Shown one piece after another: positions 1 to 8,727 of a stretch of 64,000 nucleotides of DNA; the stretch's first letter is position 1; every line of letters starts with the position of its first letter. Both the position numbers and the translations under genes were made by a program. The notes under the pieces were generated by a model that worked only from the letters and a program-made list of their open reading frames with translations, did not search any database and was not told the origin of the DNA. The DNA is from Ekhidna sp964289745 (GTDB taxonomy: Bacteria; Bacteroidota; Bacteroidia; Cytophagales; Cyclobacteriaceae). The DNA lies in contig CAXYMM010000001.1 of assembly GCA_964289745.1 (NCBI GenBank), positions 1,240,001 to 1,304,000 on the forward strand. The letters run 5' to 3'.

Positions 1-240
1 GGACGGTGATTGTATTATTTAGAGACTCCAGCAACTCTTATTTGCCAATCTTTAAGATGCAACAGAGTTCAATTCCCTAGTGGCATTGAAATTATGATTA
101 CAAATGATACTCTATGTTACTCCCTAATATCTCCTTTTACAATAGAGTATTCCAATCTAATTACTCCTGATATTACATTTTACCCTATTTGACTCGACCG
201 ATAGCTGGATCAATTAGTCTGAACAGCTTAAAGAAAAGTT
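1..240. other. No supported gene at left edge
   Basis: AT-rich stretch with no convincing coding region. A plus-strand open stretch of about 60 codons has no recognisable motif. Minus-strand reading gives short protein-like pieces broken by stops, so a decayed gene tail is possible but unproven. No tRNA was found here. Confidence 0.4.
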
Positions 241-603
241 CTATTTCTTCACTGCTTTTAATATTAGTTTTCCAGTCGCAGGATTGGTTGCAAGTGGAAT
301 ATTATGAACGTCGCAAATCCGCATAAGCATTTGGACATCTGGTTCATGCGGATGTTTGTCAAGGGGATCTCTAAAGAAGACAACTGCATCAACTTTTCCT
401 TCCGCAGCATAAGCAGCTATTTGGGCATCCCCACCTAGCGGTCCTGATAGTAACTTCTCAACTTTCAAACCAGATTTTTCTATGTGAGACCCAGTCGTCC
501 CCGTGGCGATCAATTCAGAGCTTGACAGGAAGCTCTTATGATCCAGTAAAAACCGAACCATCTCGGCTTTCTTTCCATCATGGGCTATTAATGCAATTTT
601 CAT
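241..603 (-). CDS. mgsA: Methylglyoxal synthase
   Basis: Converts dihydroxyacetone phosphate to methylglyoxal plus phosphate in the cytoplasm, a bypass that relieves sugar-phosphate overload. The 120-residue protein has a family-typical length. It carries the catalytic GGDAQ motif (Asp59, equivalent to E. coli Asp71) and the PHEPDV motif (His86 and Asp89, equivalent to His98 and Asp101). Gly-rich ATGTTG around residue 33-38 is the phosphate-binding loop. It is the last gene of the galactose operon, 20 bp after galE. Its place there fits protection against phosphorylated-sugar stress during fast galactose use; that link is inference, the enzyme identity is firm. Confidence 0.93.
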   Translation of the reverse strand: MKIALIAHDGKKAEMVRFLLDHKSFLSSSELIATGTTGSHIEKSGLKVEKLLSGPLGGDAQIAAYAAEGKVDAVVFFRDPLDKHPHEPDVQMLMRICDVHNIPLATNPATGKLILKAVKK

Positions 604-623
604 TTCTTACATATTAGAAAGGC

Positions 624-1652
624 CTAGCCACCATCTTCATCTAATTCCTGCTGCCACTTCCATGCGGATAAAAGCATTTCATCCAGACCTAACTGAGCTC
701 TCCATCCAAGTTCTTCGTTAGTATAGGAAGTATCAGCATATATTTTTTCTATATCTCCATCTCTCCGCGACACTACTTTATATGGGACCTTCTGTCCGGT
801 GACTTTTTCAAAAGTGTTGATAACTTCCAATACAGAATACCCTTGTCCTGTACCAAGATTAAAAATCTCGTACGGTAATTTGTTTTGACCTGATAATAAT
901 CTCTGCAGCGCAATAACATGCGCTTTCGCAAGATCAACAACATGGATATAGTCACGAATGCATGTTCCATCTGGTGTGTTGTAATCGTCTCCAAAAACTG
1001 ATAGCTCTGCCAAATTCCCAGCTACTACTTTTAGCAGGTATGGCAATAGATTGTTGGGTATACCTTGAGGAAGCTCCCCTATTTGAGCTGAGTGATGTGC
1101 ACCTATAGGGTTAAAGTACCTTAAAGAAATCGCATTCATCTGGCTGCTTACAGCCACATTATCTCGGATCATTTCTTCTCCAACTTGCTTCGTATTTCCA
1201 TAGGGTGATTCCGCAGGCAGAATTGGTGAAGTCTCTGTCACTGGCAACAGCTCAGGCTGGCCGTAGACTGTACATGATGAAGAAAAAATCAGCGATCCTA
1301 CGTCATGTTTCTCCATACATTCTACAAGATTGATGAGACCCAACAAATTATTTTTATAGTAATGCAATGGTTTCTCTACTGATTCTCCTACCGCTTTTGA
1401 GGCAGCAAAGTGGATAACGGCATCAACTTTATTTTTAGAAAAATAATCACCTAAGGCATCTGCATTGGTCAGATCTATCTGATAAAACTGAACACTCTTT
1501 CCAGTAATCTCCTGAATGTCTTGAACAACTTCAACTTTACTATTAGACAGGTCATCGACAATGGAAACTTGATAGTTATTTTCGAGTAGCTCAACTACAG
1601 TATGTGATCCTATATAACCAGTACCACCTGTTACGAGTATTCTTCCCATCAC
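624..1652 (-). CDS. galE: UDP-glucose 4-epimerase
   Basis: Interconverts UDP-galactose and UDP-glucose in the Leloir pathway (cytoplasm, NAD+-dependent). The 342-residue protein is an extended SDR of usual length. The NAD-binding GGTGYIGSHT lies at residues 9-18, the catalytic YxxxK pair is Tyr151/Lys155, and FSSSCTVYG near 123-131 supplies the active-site Ser. The start overlaps the galT stop by 4 bp, so the two are probably translationally coupled. It sits between galT and mgsA in the galK operon. Met2 is an equally possible start. Confidence 0.96.
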   Translation of the reverse strand: MMGRILVTGGTGYIGSHTVVELLENNYQVSIVDDLSNSKVEVVQDIQEITGKSVQFYQIDLTNADALGDYFSKNKVDAVIHFAASKAVGESVEKPLHYYKNNLLGLINLVECMEKHDVGSLIFSSSCTVYGQPELLPVTETSPILPAESPYGNTKQVGEEMIRDNVAVSSQMNAISLRYFNPIGAHHSAQIGELPQGIPNNLLPYLLKVVAGNLAELSVFGDDYNTPDGTCIRDYIHVVDLAKAHVIALQRLLSGQNKLPYEIFNLGTGQGYSVLEVINTFEKVTGQKVPYKVVSRRDGDIEKIYADTSYTNEELGWRAQLGLDEMLLSAWKWQQELDEDGG

Positions 1653-2689
1653 ACTTTTGAATAATGCTTTCCTGAAAGATTTTTTAACTTGTCGGCAGCC
1701 GCTTCAGGAGTAATGTCCCTTTGGGGATTCGCAAACATTTCATAGCCCACCATGAATTTTTTCACAGTGCTACTTCTCAGCAATGGTGGGTAAAAGCTCA
1801 TATGCCAGTGCCATTCCGGGTGCTCATTACCATCTGTAGGAGCTTGATGAATCCCTGCAGAGTAGGGAAAAGATGTCTTGAATAAATTATCATACCTTAC
1901 TGTCAGCCATTTCAAAGCTTCAGCAAAAGACTTTCCTTGATTTGCAGAGAGTTCTGTGATATTGGCAAGTGGTTGTTTGGGTAGTATCATTGCTTCGTAA
2001 GGCCAGACTGCCCAATAAGGAACGAGCACCAACATATCCTCATTTTCAAATAACACCCGTTCTCTTATTATCAATTCCTGCCTCACATAATCCGACAGTA
2101 GGGTTTGACCATGCTGATCAAAATAAAACTGCTGATAATGTGATTTCTTGCTTACTTCCACCGGAATAGATTCTTGCGCCCAAACCTGGTCGTGTGGGTG
2201 AGGATTGGAGCAACCCATTACTGCTCCCTTATTTTCAAATATCTGGACATGATTGACGAAAGGGCGACTTCCAAGTTCTTGGAACTCCTCTTTCCAGAGC
2301 CTTATTACGGAAGTAATGTCCTCAACAGTCATCTGTGGAAGGGTGAGATCATGCCTAGGTGAAAAGCATATAACTTTACATATCCCTCGCTCCGATTTAG
2401 CTTTTAGCAAACCATCGTCAACTTCAAATGACTCTATTTCCTCCTGCAAGGCGGCAAAGTCATTCTGAAAAGAAAAAGTAGAGGTATATCTAGGATTTAC
2501 TTCACCCCCAGCACGGGTATTTCCGGGACATAGGTAGCAATCAGGGTCATATTCTGGTCTTTTTTCCTCACTGATCGCCTCTTGCTGACCTTGCCAGGGT
2601 CGCTTGGTTCGGTGAGGAGAAACTAGAATCCATTCCCCGGTTAGTGGATTGTATCTTCTGTGAGAATATTCGTTGAGTCGTTCATCCAT
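1649..2689 (-). CDS. galT: Galactose-1-phosphate uridylyltransferase
   Basis: Exchanges UMP between UDP-glucose and galactose-1-phosphate, giving UDP-galactose and glucose-1-phosphate. The protein is 346 residues, normal for the family. The HIT-like active-site motif NPHPHDQVWA carries the HPH nucleophile; the usual following Gly is Asp here (HPHDQ rather than HPHGQ). CYLCPGN near residue 51 is a likely zinc-binding Cys pair, and HWHMSFYPP lies in the C-terminal lobe. It starts 1 bp downstream of the symporter stop and overlaps galE, so it is in the same transcription unit as galK, galE and mgsA. Confidence 0.95.
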   Translation of the reverse strand: MDERLNEYSHRRYNPLTGEWILVSPHRTKRPWQGQQEAISEEKRPEYDPDCYLCPGNTRAGGEVNPRYTSTFSFQNDFAALQEEIESFEVDDGLLKAKSERGICKVICFSPRHDLTLPQMTVEDITSVIRLWKEEFQELGSRPFVNHVQIFENKGAVMGCSNPHPHDQVWAQESIPVEVSKKSHYQQFYFDQHGQTLLSDYVRQELIIRERVLFENEDMLVLVPYWAVWPYEAMILPKQPLANITELSANQGKSFAEALKWLTVRYDNLFKTSFPYSAGIHQAPTDGNEHPEWHWHMSFYPPLLRSSTVKKFMVGYEMFANPQRDITPEAAADKLKNLSGKHYSKV

Positions 2690-2690
2690 A

Positions 2691-4301
2691 CTACCAAAAG
2701 ATTATATAAAGAGCAGCCGTGACCAAACTGATGACAAAAACGAGTACATTGAATAGGGGCTCTGTACTAAATAGATCTTTAGAGAGAATGATCCCTTTTT
2801 CGTCGTTCTGACCTTTTCCTTCAAGCTGACTTACCACTACAATGACCAGTAGTGTGATAAGACACGTTAAACCCATTTGATGCATCCAGGGAAAGTCCGG
2901 AATTGTTTTCAGTAGCAATGCCGCTGGGATGGACAATAGGACGCCTGCAATTGCTCCTTTATTAGTTGCCTTTTTCCAGAAAAGATCTGCAAGAAAAACA
3001 GCCAAAATACCTGAGCTCACCACGCCTGTGTACTCTTGAATGAATTGAAATGCCTGATCCAGGCCTCCTAACAAAGGGGCAATAATTGAACTAACTACTA
3101 ACGCAGCTGCTGCAGTGATACGTCCAACACTTACTAGATTCTCATCGTTCTTGTCTTTGGTTTTCGAAAAATAAGGAAGGTAAATATCCATGGTGAAAAT
3201 CGTTGACGTTGAATTCAACATCGATGCGAGCGATGAAACAATAGCCGCCGCTAAAGCTACCACCGCAATTCCCTTTAGTCCTGTAGGTAGAAACTGAAGC
3301 AGCCATGGGTAGGCTTTGTCTGCTTCTTGGAGCGAAGGGAGATTAGTTGTACCAAATTGACTCAGTAGGTCAGGATCATTCACGATTACAAATGCTGCAA
3401 TCCCCGGCAAAACCACAATAAATGGTATGATCAACTTAAGAAAGCCTGCCAAAAGAATTCTTTTCTGCGCTTCGCCTATCGATTTTGCTGCGAGCGTCCG
3501 CTGTATAATGTATTGATTGAAGCCCCAATAGTATAAGTTGGCCACCCACAGTCCACCTACCAAGACCCAAATACCGGGCAGGTTTATGTATTGCGGATCG
3601 GACTTATCCAGTATCATATGAAAGCGCTCCGGTGTGGCTTCCATCAAATTATTCAATCCTCTTAGAATACCCTCCCCTGCTCCTAGTGCATCAAGTGCCA
3701 GGTAGGTAGTTAGTATTCCTCCAATCACCAAGAAGACCACCTGAATTACATCCGTCCATGCTACGGCGGATAATCCACCGTAAAGTGAATAAGCAGCCGC
3801 AAATACGGCTAATCCAATCACTCCATAGATCATCTTCAGCCCAAGAATGGTATTAAGTGCCAGAGCTCCGAGGTACAACACTGAAGTCAGGCTCACGAAA
3901 ACGAACAAGGCAATCCAGAAGATTGCAAGAATGGTCTTGAGTTGCGTGCTAAAACGCTTTTCGATAAACTCTGGAATCGTGTAAAGACCTTCTCTAATAA
4001 ATACTGGCAGAAAGTATTTTCCAACAATGAGCAAAGTGAACCCTCCTAACCATTCATAGGATGCGATGGCAAGGCTCAATACGAAACCTGAACCAGACAT
4101 CCCAATGAACTGCTCTGCTGATATGTTGGCAGCAATCAGGGAAGCTCCAATGGCCCACCAAGGCAACGATTTGCTAGCCAGAAAATAATCCTCCGCGCTT
4201 TTCTTTTGGCCAGACTTATTTCTGGAAACAAAAAGCCCCACTCCTAGTATAGGCAGGCAATATGAGGCAAAAACGAAGTAATCGAGAGAAGAAAAATTCA
4301 T
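2691..4301 (-). CDS. Sodium/galactose (glucose) symporter, SSS family
   Basis: Inner-membrane Na+-coupled sugar importer of the solute:sodium symporter family (vSGLT-like). The 536-residue protein is almost wholly hydrophobic, with about 14 membrane helices. The family hallmark region GASLIAANISAEQFIGMSG lies near residues 52-70, and the conserved GGLSAVAWTDVIQ near 175-187. It lies between galK and galT with gaps of 1-10 bp, so galactose is the natural substrate; glucose or a related hexose cannot be excluded. It would bring in free galactose released by the beta-galactosidase encoded at 15.9-19.1 kb. Confidence 0.92.
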   Translation of the reverse strand: MNFSSLDYFVFASYCLPILGVGLFVSRNKSGQKKSAEDYFLASKSLPWWAIGASLIAANISAEQFIGMSGSGFVLSLAIASYEWLGGFTLLIVGKYFLPVFIREGLYTIPEFIEKRFSTQLKTILAIFWIALFVFVSLTSVLYLGALALNTILGLKMIYGVIGLAVFAAAYSLYGGLSAVAWTDVIQVVFLVIGGILTTYLALDALGAGEGILRGLNNLMEATPERFHMILDKSDPQYINLPGIWVLVGGLWVANLYYWGFNQYIIQRTLAAKSIGEAQKRILLAGFLKLIIPFIVVLPGIAAFVIVNDPDLLSQFGTTNLPSLQEADKAYPWLLQFLPTGLKGIAVVALAAAIVSSLASMLNSTSTIFTMDIYLPYFSKTKDKNDENLVSVGRITAAAALVVSSIIAPLLGGLDQAFQFIQEYTGVVSSGILAVFLADLFWKKATNKGAIAGVLLSIPAALLLKTIPDFPWMHQMGLTCLITLLVIVVVSQLEGKGQNDEKGIILSKDLFSTEPLFNVLVFVISLVTAALYIIFW

Positions 4302-4311
4302 AAGTCAAGTG

Positions 4312-5487
4312 TTATTTTATTCTGTGACATCCACGAGAGATCTTGATAGGAATATTTTGTAGTTTGAGTGAGAAACGTTTCTTGTATTTACTGGCAACTG
4401 TCTCAATCACTTCTGAAACATCTGTATCTTTTACCAGTGCTAGTATACAACCTCCAAATCCGCCACCTACTTGTCTGGCACCCAACACAATTGGGTACTT
4501 GATTAACTCATAAACAATGAAGTCTGTCTCTTTACAGGTGATTTCATAGAAATGCTTTTCACTTTCATGACCCTCTGTTAATAATTGTCCAACTTTCTCA
4601 TGGTCCCCTCCTTTGAGCCGCTCATTTATTTGAATTACCCTCTCATTTTCAGACACAATGTGGACAGCACGTTTCCAAAAATTCTCTAACATGGCTCCCT
4701 TCATCTTCTTGAGTTCCACCATCGAGACATCCTGATATGTAGTTATGCTAGGGCTGGATATTTTGAGTAGTTTGAGTGCATTTGCGCTTTCATGTCTTCT
4801 AAGGTTGTACGCGGAGGATTTAAGGTTATGCTTAACATTTGAGTTCAATAGCACAAACTTGTAGCCAGCTGTATCTATTTCTGATTCCTCGTATTTTAAA
4901 GTTTTACAATCAAGTAGCAAGACATGGTTGGTGAGGCCAAAGAGGCAAGCAAACTGATCCATGATGCCACATTCAACAAGTGCAAAGTCATGTTCTGCCT
5001 TCTGAGCAATCCTGGCCATTTCCCACTTATCTAAATTCAGCTCAAATAATTCGGATAGTGCCATGACTACTCCGCAACATAGGGCTGCTGAGAAGGAAAC
5101 ACCCGCTCCTTCCGGGATATTTCCACCGAAAGCCAAGTTTATGCCTGAAATCTGATCGGAAAGTTGACTAAGGAAACCACTTATCAAGTTAGCCCAGGAA
5201 TGTTCTGTTCGGACGATCTTGTTGTCGAGTACTATGAAGTGATTCTGATCATAATCAATCGAATATAGGTTTACCCCCTGTGACTGATTTTCGGAAATGG
5301 CAACATACATGTTATGATCAATTGCAGCAGGCAGCACGTAACCCTCATTATAGTCCGTATGCTCCCCCATGATGTTGATTCTACCAGGCGATTGGATGAT
5401 TACCTTGGCCTCACTGCCATACTTTTTCAAATAATGGTTGGCTATTTTATAGGATACAATTTTATGATTGTCTTGTAAATATTCCAT
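4312..5487 (-). CDS. galK: Galactokinase
   Basis: Phosphorylates alpha-D-galactose with ATP, the first Leloir step. GHMP kinase of 391 residues. The galactokinase signature PGRINIMGEHTDYNEGYV is at residues 34-51. The nucleotide loop reads EGAGVSFSAALCCG, with Phe where most homologues have Ser. CGIMDQFACLFG supplies the catalytic Asp, and the C-terminal glycine motif is VGGGFGGCILAL. It is first in the operon, so it lies directly behind the promoter/operator at 5500-5520. The ATG start lies 12 bp from the inverted repeat. Confidence 0.95.
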   Translation of the reverse strand: MEYLQDNHKIVSYKIANHYLKKYGSEAKVIIQSPGRINIMGEHTDYNEGYVLPAAIDHNMYVAISENQSQGVNLYSIDYDQNHFIVLDNKIVRTEHSWANLISGFLSQLSDQISGINLAFGGNIPEGAGVSFSAALCCGVVMALSELFELNLDKWEMARIAQKAEHDFALVECGIMDQFACLFGLTNHVLLLDCKTLKYEESEIDTAGYKFVLLNSNVKHNLKSSAYNLRRHESANALKLLKISSPSITTYQDVSMVELKKMKGAMLENFWKRAVHIVSENERVIQINERLKGGDHEKVGQLLTEGHESEKHFYEITCKETDFIVYELIKYPIVLGARQVGGGFGGCILALVKDTDVSEVIETVASKYKKRFSLKLQNIPIKISRGCHRIK

Positions 5488-5499
5488 CGCCGTAATTAT

Positions 5500-5520
5500 T
5501 AAACGTAAATATAACGTTTA
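5500..5520 (-). promoter_or_regulatory. Candidate operator over the galK promoter
   Basis: Perfect 7-bp inverted repeat TAAACGT - 7 nt - ACGTTTA. Read on the minus strand the 7-nt centre belongs to TATATTTA, which resembles the Bacteroidota -7 box TAnnTTTG, and a CTTG lies about 16-18 nt upstream as a possible -33 box. A dimeric repressor here would block galK transcription. The nearby NUDIX-type regulator is the obvious candidate ligand; binding itself is inference. Confidence 0.55.
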
Positions 5521-5618
5521 TTTTAAAAACAAGACTTGAGTAAGAAAAGGAGTTGTTTTATGCCTACTGATCTCTCCACTTAATTATTACCAGAGAGAGT
5601 CATACTGCTGCATGGGAT

Positions 5619-6377
5619 TTACTTCTTAATGATTATACCAGGGTATTTCTGATGCATACCTTTTATGAATCTTTCGTCTTCTACTTGGGTTTCTTCAATT
5701 TCTTTTTGAATCACTAAAAGGCTCCAATCACTGAATTCAGGCAGTAGAATTGGGGTTTTATTGATAAAAAGGAATTTTTCATTGGATTTTAATTGAACTC
5801 GTTCAAGACTGTATTGTGAGTGACGACTTTTTACGAGCTCCTCCTCCGTGTCGTAATGATGCTGGGCTACTTCTTTATTATAAAAGTCAAATACACTCTT
5901 CCCCTTTAATTCATCGACACTCATGTGATAGTCCTTTGCAGCCTCCTCATTTACTAGATAATACCTTCCCAAGGGGTCCTTCACCTCTATTCTATCCTCT
6001 AGCTGATTAATTATTTTGCCAAAAAGAGAATTCTGATCTTTAATTGCGGCCAGCAAACTTGTTTGCTCCTCATTTTGTGATTTCATTGTGAGGAACAGGT
6101 CGGCATCTTTGCGTACTTGTTTTAATATTTCCTCAATTTCTTGAACTGAGTTTTTTGCAAGCTCCGCAAGTTTTCTGATTTCTTTGGAAGTGACAGCAAA
6201 ACCAGCACCGTATTCCTTGGCTTGGGCGGCCTCAATGGCAGCATTTATGGCTAAAAGATGTGTTTGAGAAGCAATGTCTTCAATTACTTTCGTTATGTCA
6301 GAAATCTCGGATGAACGATTGACGATTGATTCAATGGAACTCTCCGAATCTGATTGAGTAAAATATGTAGCATTCAT
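5619..6377 (-). CDS. Short cytoplasmic MCP-hairpin / PAS protein
   Basis: A 252-residue soluble protein with no signal peptide or membrane segment. Residues about 25-80 match the tip of a methyl-accepting chemotaxis hairpin (EDIASQTHLLAINAAIEAA, then YGAGFAVTSKEIRKLAELA). A coiled linker follows to about 120, then one PAS-like domain (about 120-225, containing DRIEVKDPLGRYYLVNEEA). The order is unusual: signalling tip first, sensor last, and without the long methylation helices and HAMP of a normal receptor. It may be a truncated receptor or a free-standing redox/ligand sensor. No chemotaxis gene lies nearby, and upstream 6378-6650 shows no lost N-terminus. It points the same way as the gal operon but 131 bp before it. 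Confidence 0.7.
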   Translation of the reverse strand: MNATYFTQSDSESSIESIVNRSSEISDITKVIEDIASQTHLLAINAAIEAAQAKEYGAGFAVTSKEIRKLAELAKNSVQEIEEILKQVRKDADLFLTMKSQNEEQTSLLAAIKDQNSLFGKIINQLEDRIEVKDPLGRYYLVNEEAAKDYHMSVDELKGKSVFDFYNKEVAQHHYDTEEELVKSRHSQYSLERVQLKSNEKFLFINKTPILLPEFSDWSLLVIQKEIEETQVEDERFIKGMHQKYPGIIIKK

Positions 6378-6435
6378 TAGTCAATTGTTATTTGCTGGTT
6401 CCCTAATGAATTATCAAGATCAATTATTTTCAATT

Positions 6436-6476
6436 CAGGTTTCTCGCTTTGCGGCAGGATACCTATCCTGACCTGA
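6436..6476. repeat. Nested inverted repeat upstream of MCP/PAS gene
   Basis: Inner palindrome CAGGATA-CC-TATCCTG (6455-6470) enclosed by a shorter pair TCAGGT...ACCTGA (6436-6441 and 6471-6476). It lies about 80 bp upstream of the MCP/PAS start and 180 bp upstream of the NUDIX regulator, so it may be a protein-binding site for either promoter. No U-tract follows, so it is not a convincing terminator. Confidence 0.35.
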
Positions 6477-6650
6477 TAACAATGGATCTAACATAAGTAA
6501 TTTAGGTATTTAAATGTAACTATTACGCTTATTAAATATTCTCTTCCTCAATGAAGTACTTAGCCCTTTTTCTTGGGTGATTTGAGGTTATACGAAATCA
6601 TGAATGTATTTCTGATAAATTTGGAACGCTAATACTCTCCTTTGTCAAAT

Positions 6651-7376
6651 ATGACCTCCAAGCTCGACAACTCAACTAAAAACCTGACCTATCACTCCGC
6701 AGAAGGGATACTTGTAGCTGTTGATAGTATCATTTTCGGCATTCGAGATGATCAACTGAACTTACTGTTATTCGAGAGAGAAGTTGAGCCTTTTGCCGGA
6801 GGTTGGTCACTGATTGGTTCATTCGTTGGTAAGGACGAAGACGTTGACAAAGCCGCAAAACGTGTCTTAAAGGATCTAACCGGTCTTAAAAACATCTACA
6901 TGGAACAACTCCATTGCTTCGGCAATGCAGCTCGTGATCCTGGAGGTAGAGTGTTATCTATCGCATACTGGAGCTTGATCAGAATCGATCAGAATAACAT
7001 AAAAATTTCAGCTAAAAATCATCGAGCTAGCTGGGTGCCTTTAAGTGAATTACCTGACTTAGTCCTTGACCACAATCAAATAGTTGAAACGGCGATTAAA
7101 AAGTTGCGAGAGCAAACAAGGTTTCATCCCATCGGTTTTGAATTGCTCCCAAAAGAATTTACGATTCCACAACTTTTGAAAGTGTATGAGGCGATCCTCG
7201 ACATGCAAATAGATGATCGAAACTTTCGTAAGAAAATTCTCAAATCAGAATTACTCATCGAGCTGAACAAAAAGGACATGTCAACATCAAAGAAGGGCTC
7301 CTTTCTCTACGCTTTTAACGAATCCCGTTACATGCAATTGCAGCAAGAGGGATATCACTTTGATTTTAGTTTTTAG
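6651..7376 (+). CDS. NUDIX-fold transcriptional regulator (NrtR/AraR type), probable galactose repressor
   Basis: 241 residues from the ATG at 6651 (an in-frame TTG lies 9 nt upstream). Residues about 15-140 form a NUDIX domain, but the catalytic box is degenerate: GSFVGKDEDVDKAAKRVLKD lacks the REUxEE acidic residues needed for hydrolysis. That is typical of NUDIX domains used as ligand sensors. Residues about 150-241 look like the winged-helix DNA-binding half (FTIPQLLKVYEAILD, then NFRKKILKSELL). In Bacteroidota such proteins regulate arabinose and other sugar genes. Its position beside the gal operon, and the palindrome over the galK promoter, suggest it controls galactose genes. Sugar effector and target are inference. 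Confidence 0.82.
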   Translation: MTSKLDNSTKNLTYHSAEGILVAVDSIIFGIRDDQLNLLLFEREVEPFAGGWSLIGSFVGKDEDVDKAAKRVLKDLTGLKNIYMEQLHCFGNAARDPGGRVLSIAYWSLIRIDQNNIKISAKNHRASWVPLSELPDLVLDHNQIVETAIKKLREQTRFHPIGFELLPKEFTIPQLLKVYEAILDMQIDDRNFRKKILKSELLIELNKKDMSTSKKGSFLYAFNESRYMQLQQEGYHFDFSF

Positions 7377-7845
7377 GTTTCTTTATAGTCTATAGAAGCT
7401 CAAGAATCACCCTACTTATGCCAGCTGATCAATATTAAGTGCGCACATTTACATCTCCATAACATCCCAAGTTGTTCTAACTAATATCGTCACCTATTTT
7501 TAGGATAATGTTGGGCTTGTCTGAATCCAATTTGGATTTGCATCCAAAACATCACACAGTTCTCGAGTTTGTGCTTTAGATTTTATAGTTGTGTGTTCGT
7601 TTATTTGAACTTATACATTTCAATATATTTTTGGTCTAACTCAAGAGAGTCCTTATATTCTTTTTGAGTTCATATAGGTTGTATTTATATTAATTTTTCA
7701 CCAAGCAATTTTATGATTATTTCCCAGCCCTAAGCAGGTGTCACAATGCAAAAAGGGGGTCATTTTTTGCAAAATCAATTTATGAACGACATTGTGAGGC
7801 TCATATAGCTATTGAATTAATATCTTGTTTCAAAATCAAATTCAG
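7377..7845. other. Intergenic region upstream of the sulfatase-activating enzyme
   Basis: About 470 bp without a supported gene. It contains an inverted repeat TGCAAAAA ... TTTTTTGCA (7747-7775) around a run GGGGG, about 75-100 bp before the FGE start, a possible regulatory site. No RNA gene recognised. Confidence 0.4.
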
Positions 7846-8676
7846 ATGGTGAACCGATTTGCTACCTTATTTATCCTATGCACACTGATAGTTGGTTGTC
7901 AGCCAGATCAGGAGCTACTAGGAATGGTCAAGGTCATTAGCGATGAGGTCCAATCTTTCTATATTGATGAAATAGAAGTTACCAATGCACAATTCCAAGT
8001 CTTCGTTAAGGAGACAGGATACATTACCACCGCCGAGAAAGACTTTACGCTCCCGTTCATCATAGATGGTAAGCAAGTTGACTCTACCATTTTCGCTGGA
8101 TCGCTCGTATTTAAAGCCACCGAAGGACCTGTTCCACTTGATGACTATAGTCAATGGTGGGAATGGACTTCAGGTGCTTTCTGGGCTGCTCCAGAAGGTC
8201 CTAGCTCAGATATTAAAGAAAGGATGGATCATCCTGTAGTACACATTTCATTCATAGATGCCCAAGCTTATGCATCCTGGGCCGGAAAACGACTGCCTAC
8301 CGAACAAGAATGGGAAATAGCTGCCAAGGCAGGAAAAGATCAGATCTACGCATGGGGGAACAAAGCCGCGGAGCATTCGCATGACAAAGCAAATTTCTGG
8401 CAAGGTCTCTTCCCTTTTCGGAACAACGAAGAAGATGGTTTTTATGGGAGTGCGCCAGTCAGATCTTTCGAACCTAATGAGCTGGGCATATATGATATGA
8501 GTGGAAACGTCTGGGAGTGGACTATCTCTTCGACAGGTCAGTCTGTTGTGAAAGGTGGATCTTTTCTTTGCAATGAATCATACTGTAGTGGCTATAGAAT
8601 CGAAAGTAGGATGCCCAACGACCAAGAGTCCAGCTTAAATCATACAGGATTCAGATTGGTTAAGGATAGCCAGTAA
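7846..8676 (+). CDS. Formylglycine-generating enzyme (sulfatase-modifying factor), lipoprotein
   Basis: Oxidises the active-site Cys of type-I sulfatases to C-alpha-formylglycine, the catalytic residue. Translated from the ATG at 7846 it has 276 residues; an in-frame TTG 21 nt upstream would add seven residues before the signal peptide. Residues 1-17 plus Cys18 form a lipoprotein signal (LIVGC). The FGE-sulfatase fold follows, with HPVVHISFIDAQAYASWAGK (about 129-148), GIYDMSGNVWEW (214-225) and GGSFLCNESYC. The last supplies Cys242 and Cys247, matching the copper-binding C-x4-C pair of true FGEs. This separates it from look-alikes lacking the Cys pair. The lipobox predicts export, so maturation of the five neighbouring sulfatases would occur after secretion. 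It stands alone on the plus strand, tail-to-tail with galM. Confidence 0.92.
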   Translation: MVNRFATLFILCTLIVGCQPDQELLGMVKVISDEVQSFYIDEIEVTNAQFQVFVKETGYITTAEKDFTLPFIIDGKQVDSTIFAGSLVFKATEGPVPLDDYSQWWEWTSGAFWAAPEGPSSDIKERMDHPVVHISFIDAQAYASWAGKRLPTEQEWEIAAKAGKDQIYAWGNKAAEHSHDKANFWQGLFPFRNNEEDGFYGSAPVRSFEPNELGIYDMSGNVWEWTISSTGQSVVKGGSFLCNESYCSGYRIESRMPNDQESSLNHTGFRLVKDSQ

Positions 8677-8727
8677 GGTATCTGACTACTGTATCACTTC
8701 TATAAAACGAACCCAACTTCACCTTCA

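Noticed and set aside
10..192. 60-codon plus-strand open stretch at the window start
   Set aside because: No homology-like motif, low-complexity AT-rich composition and no operon context.
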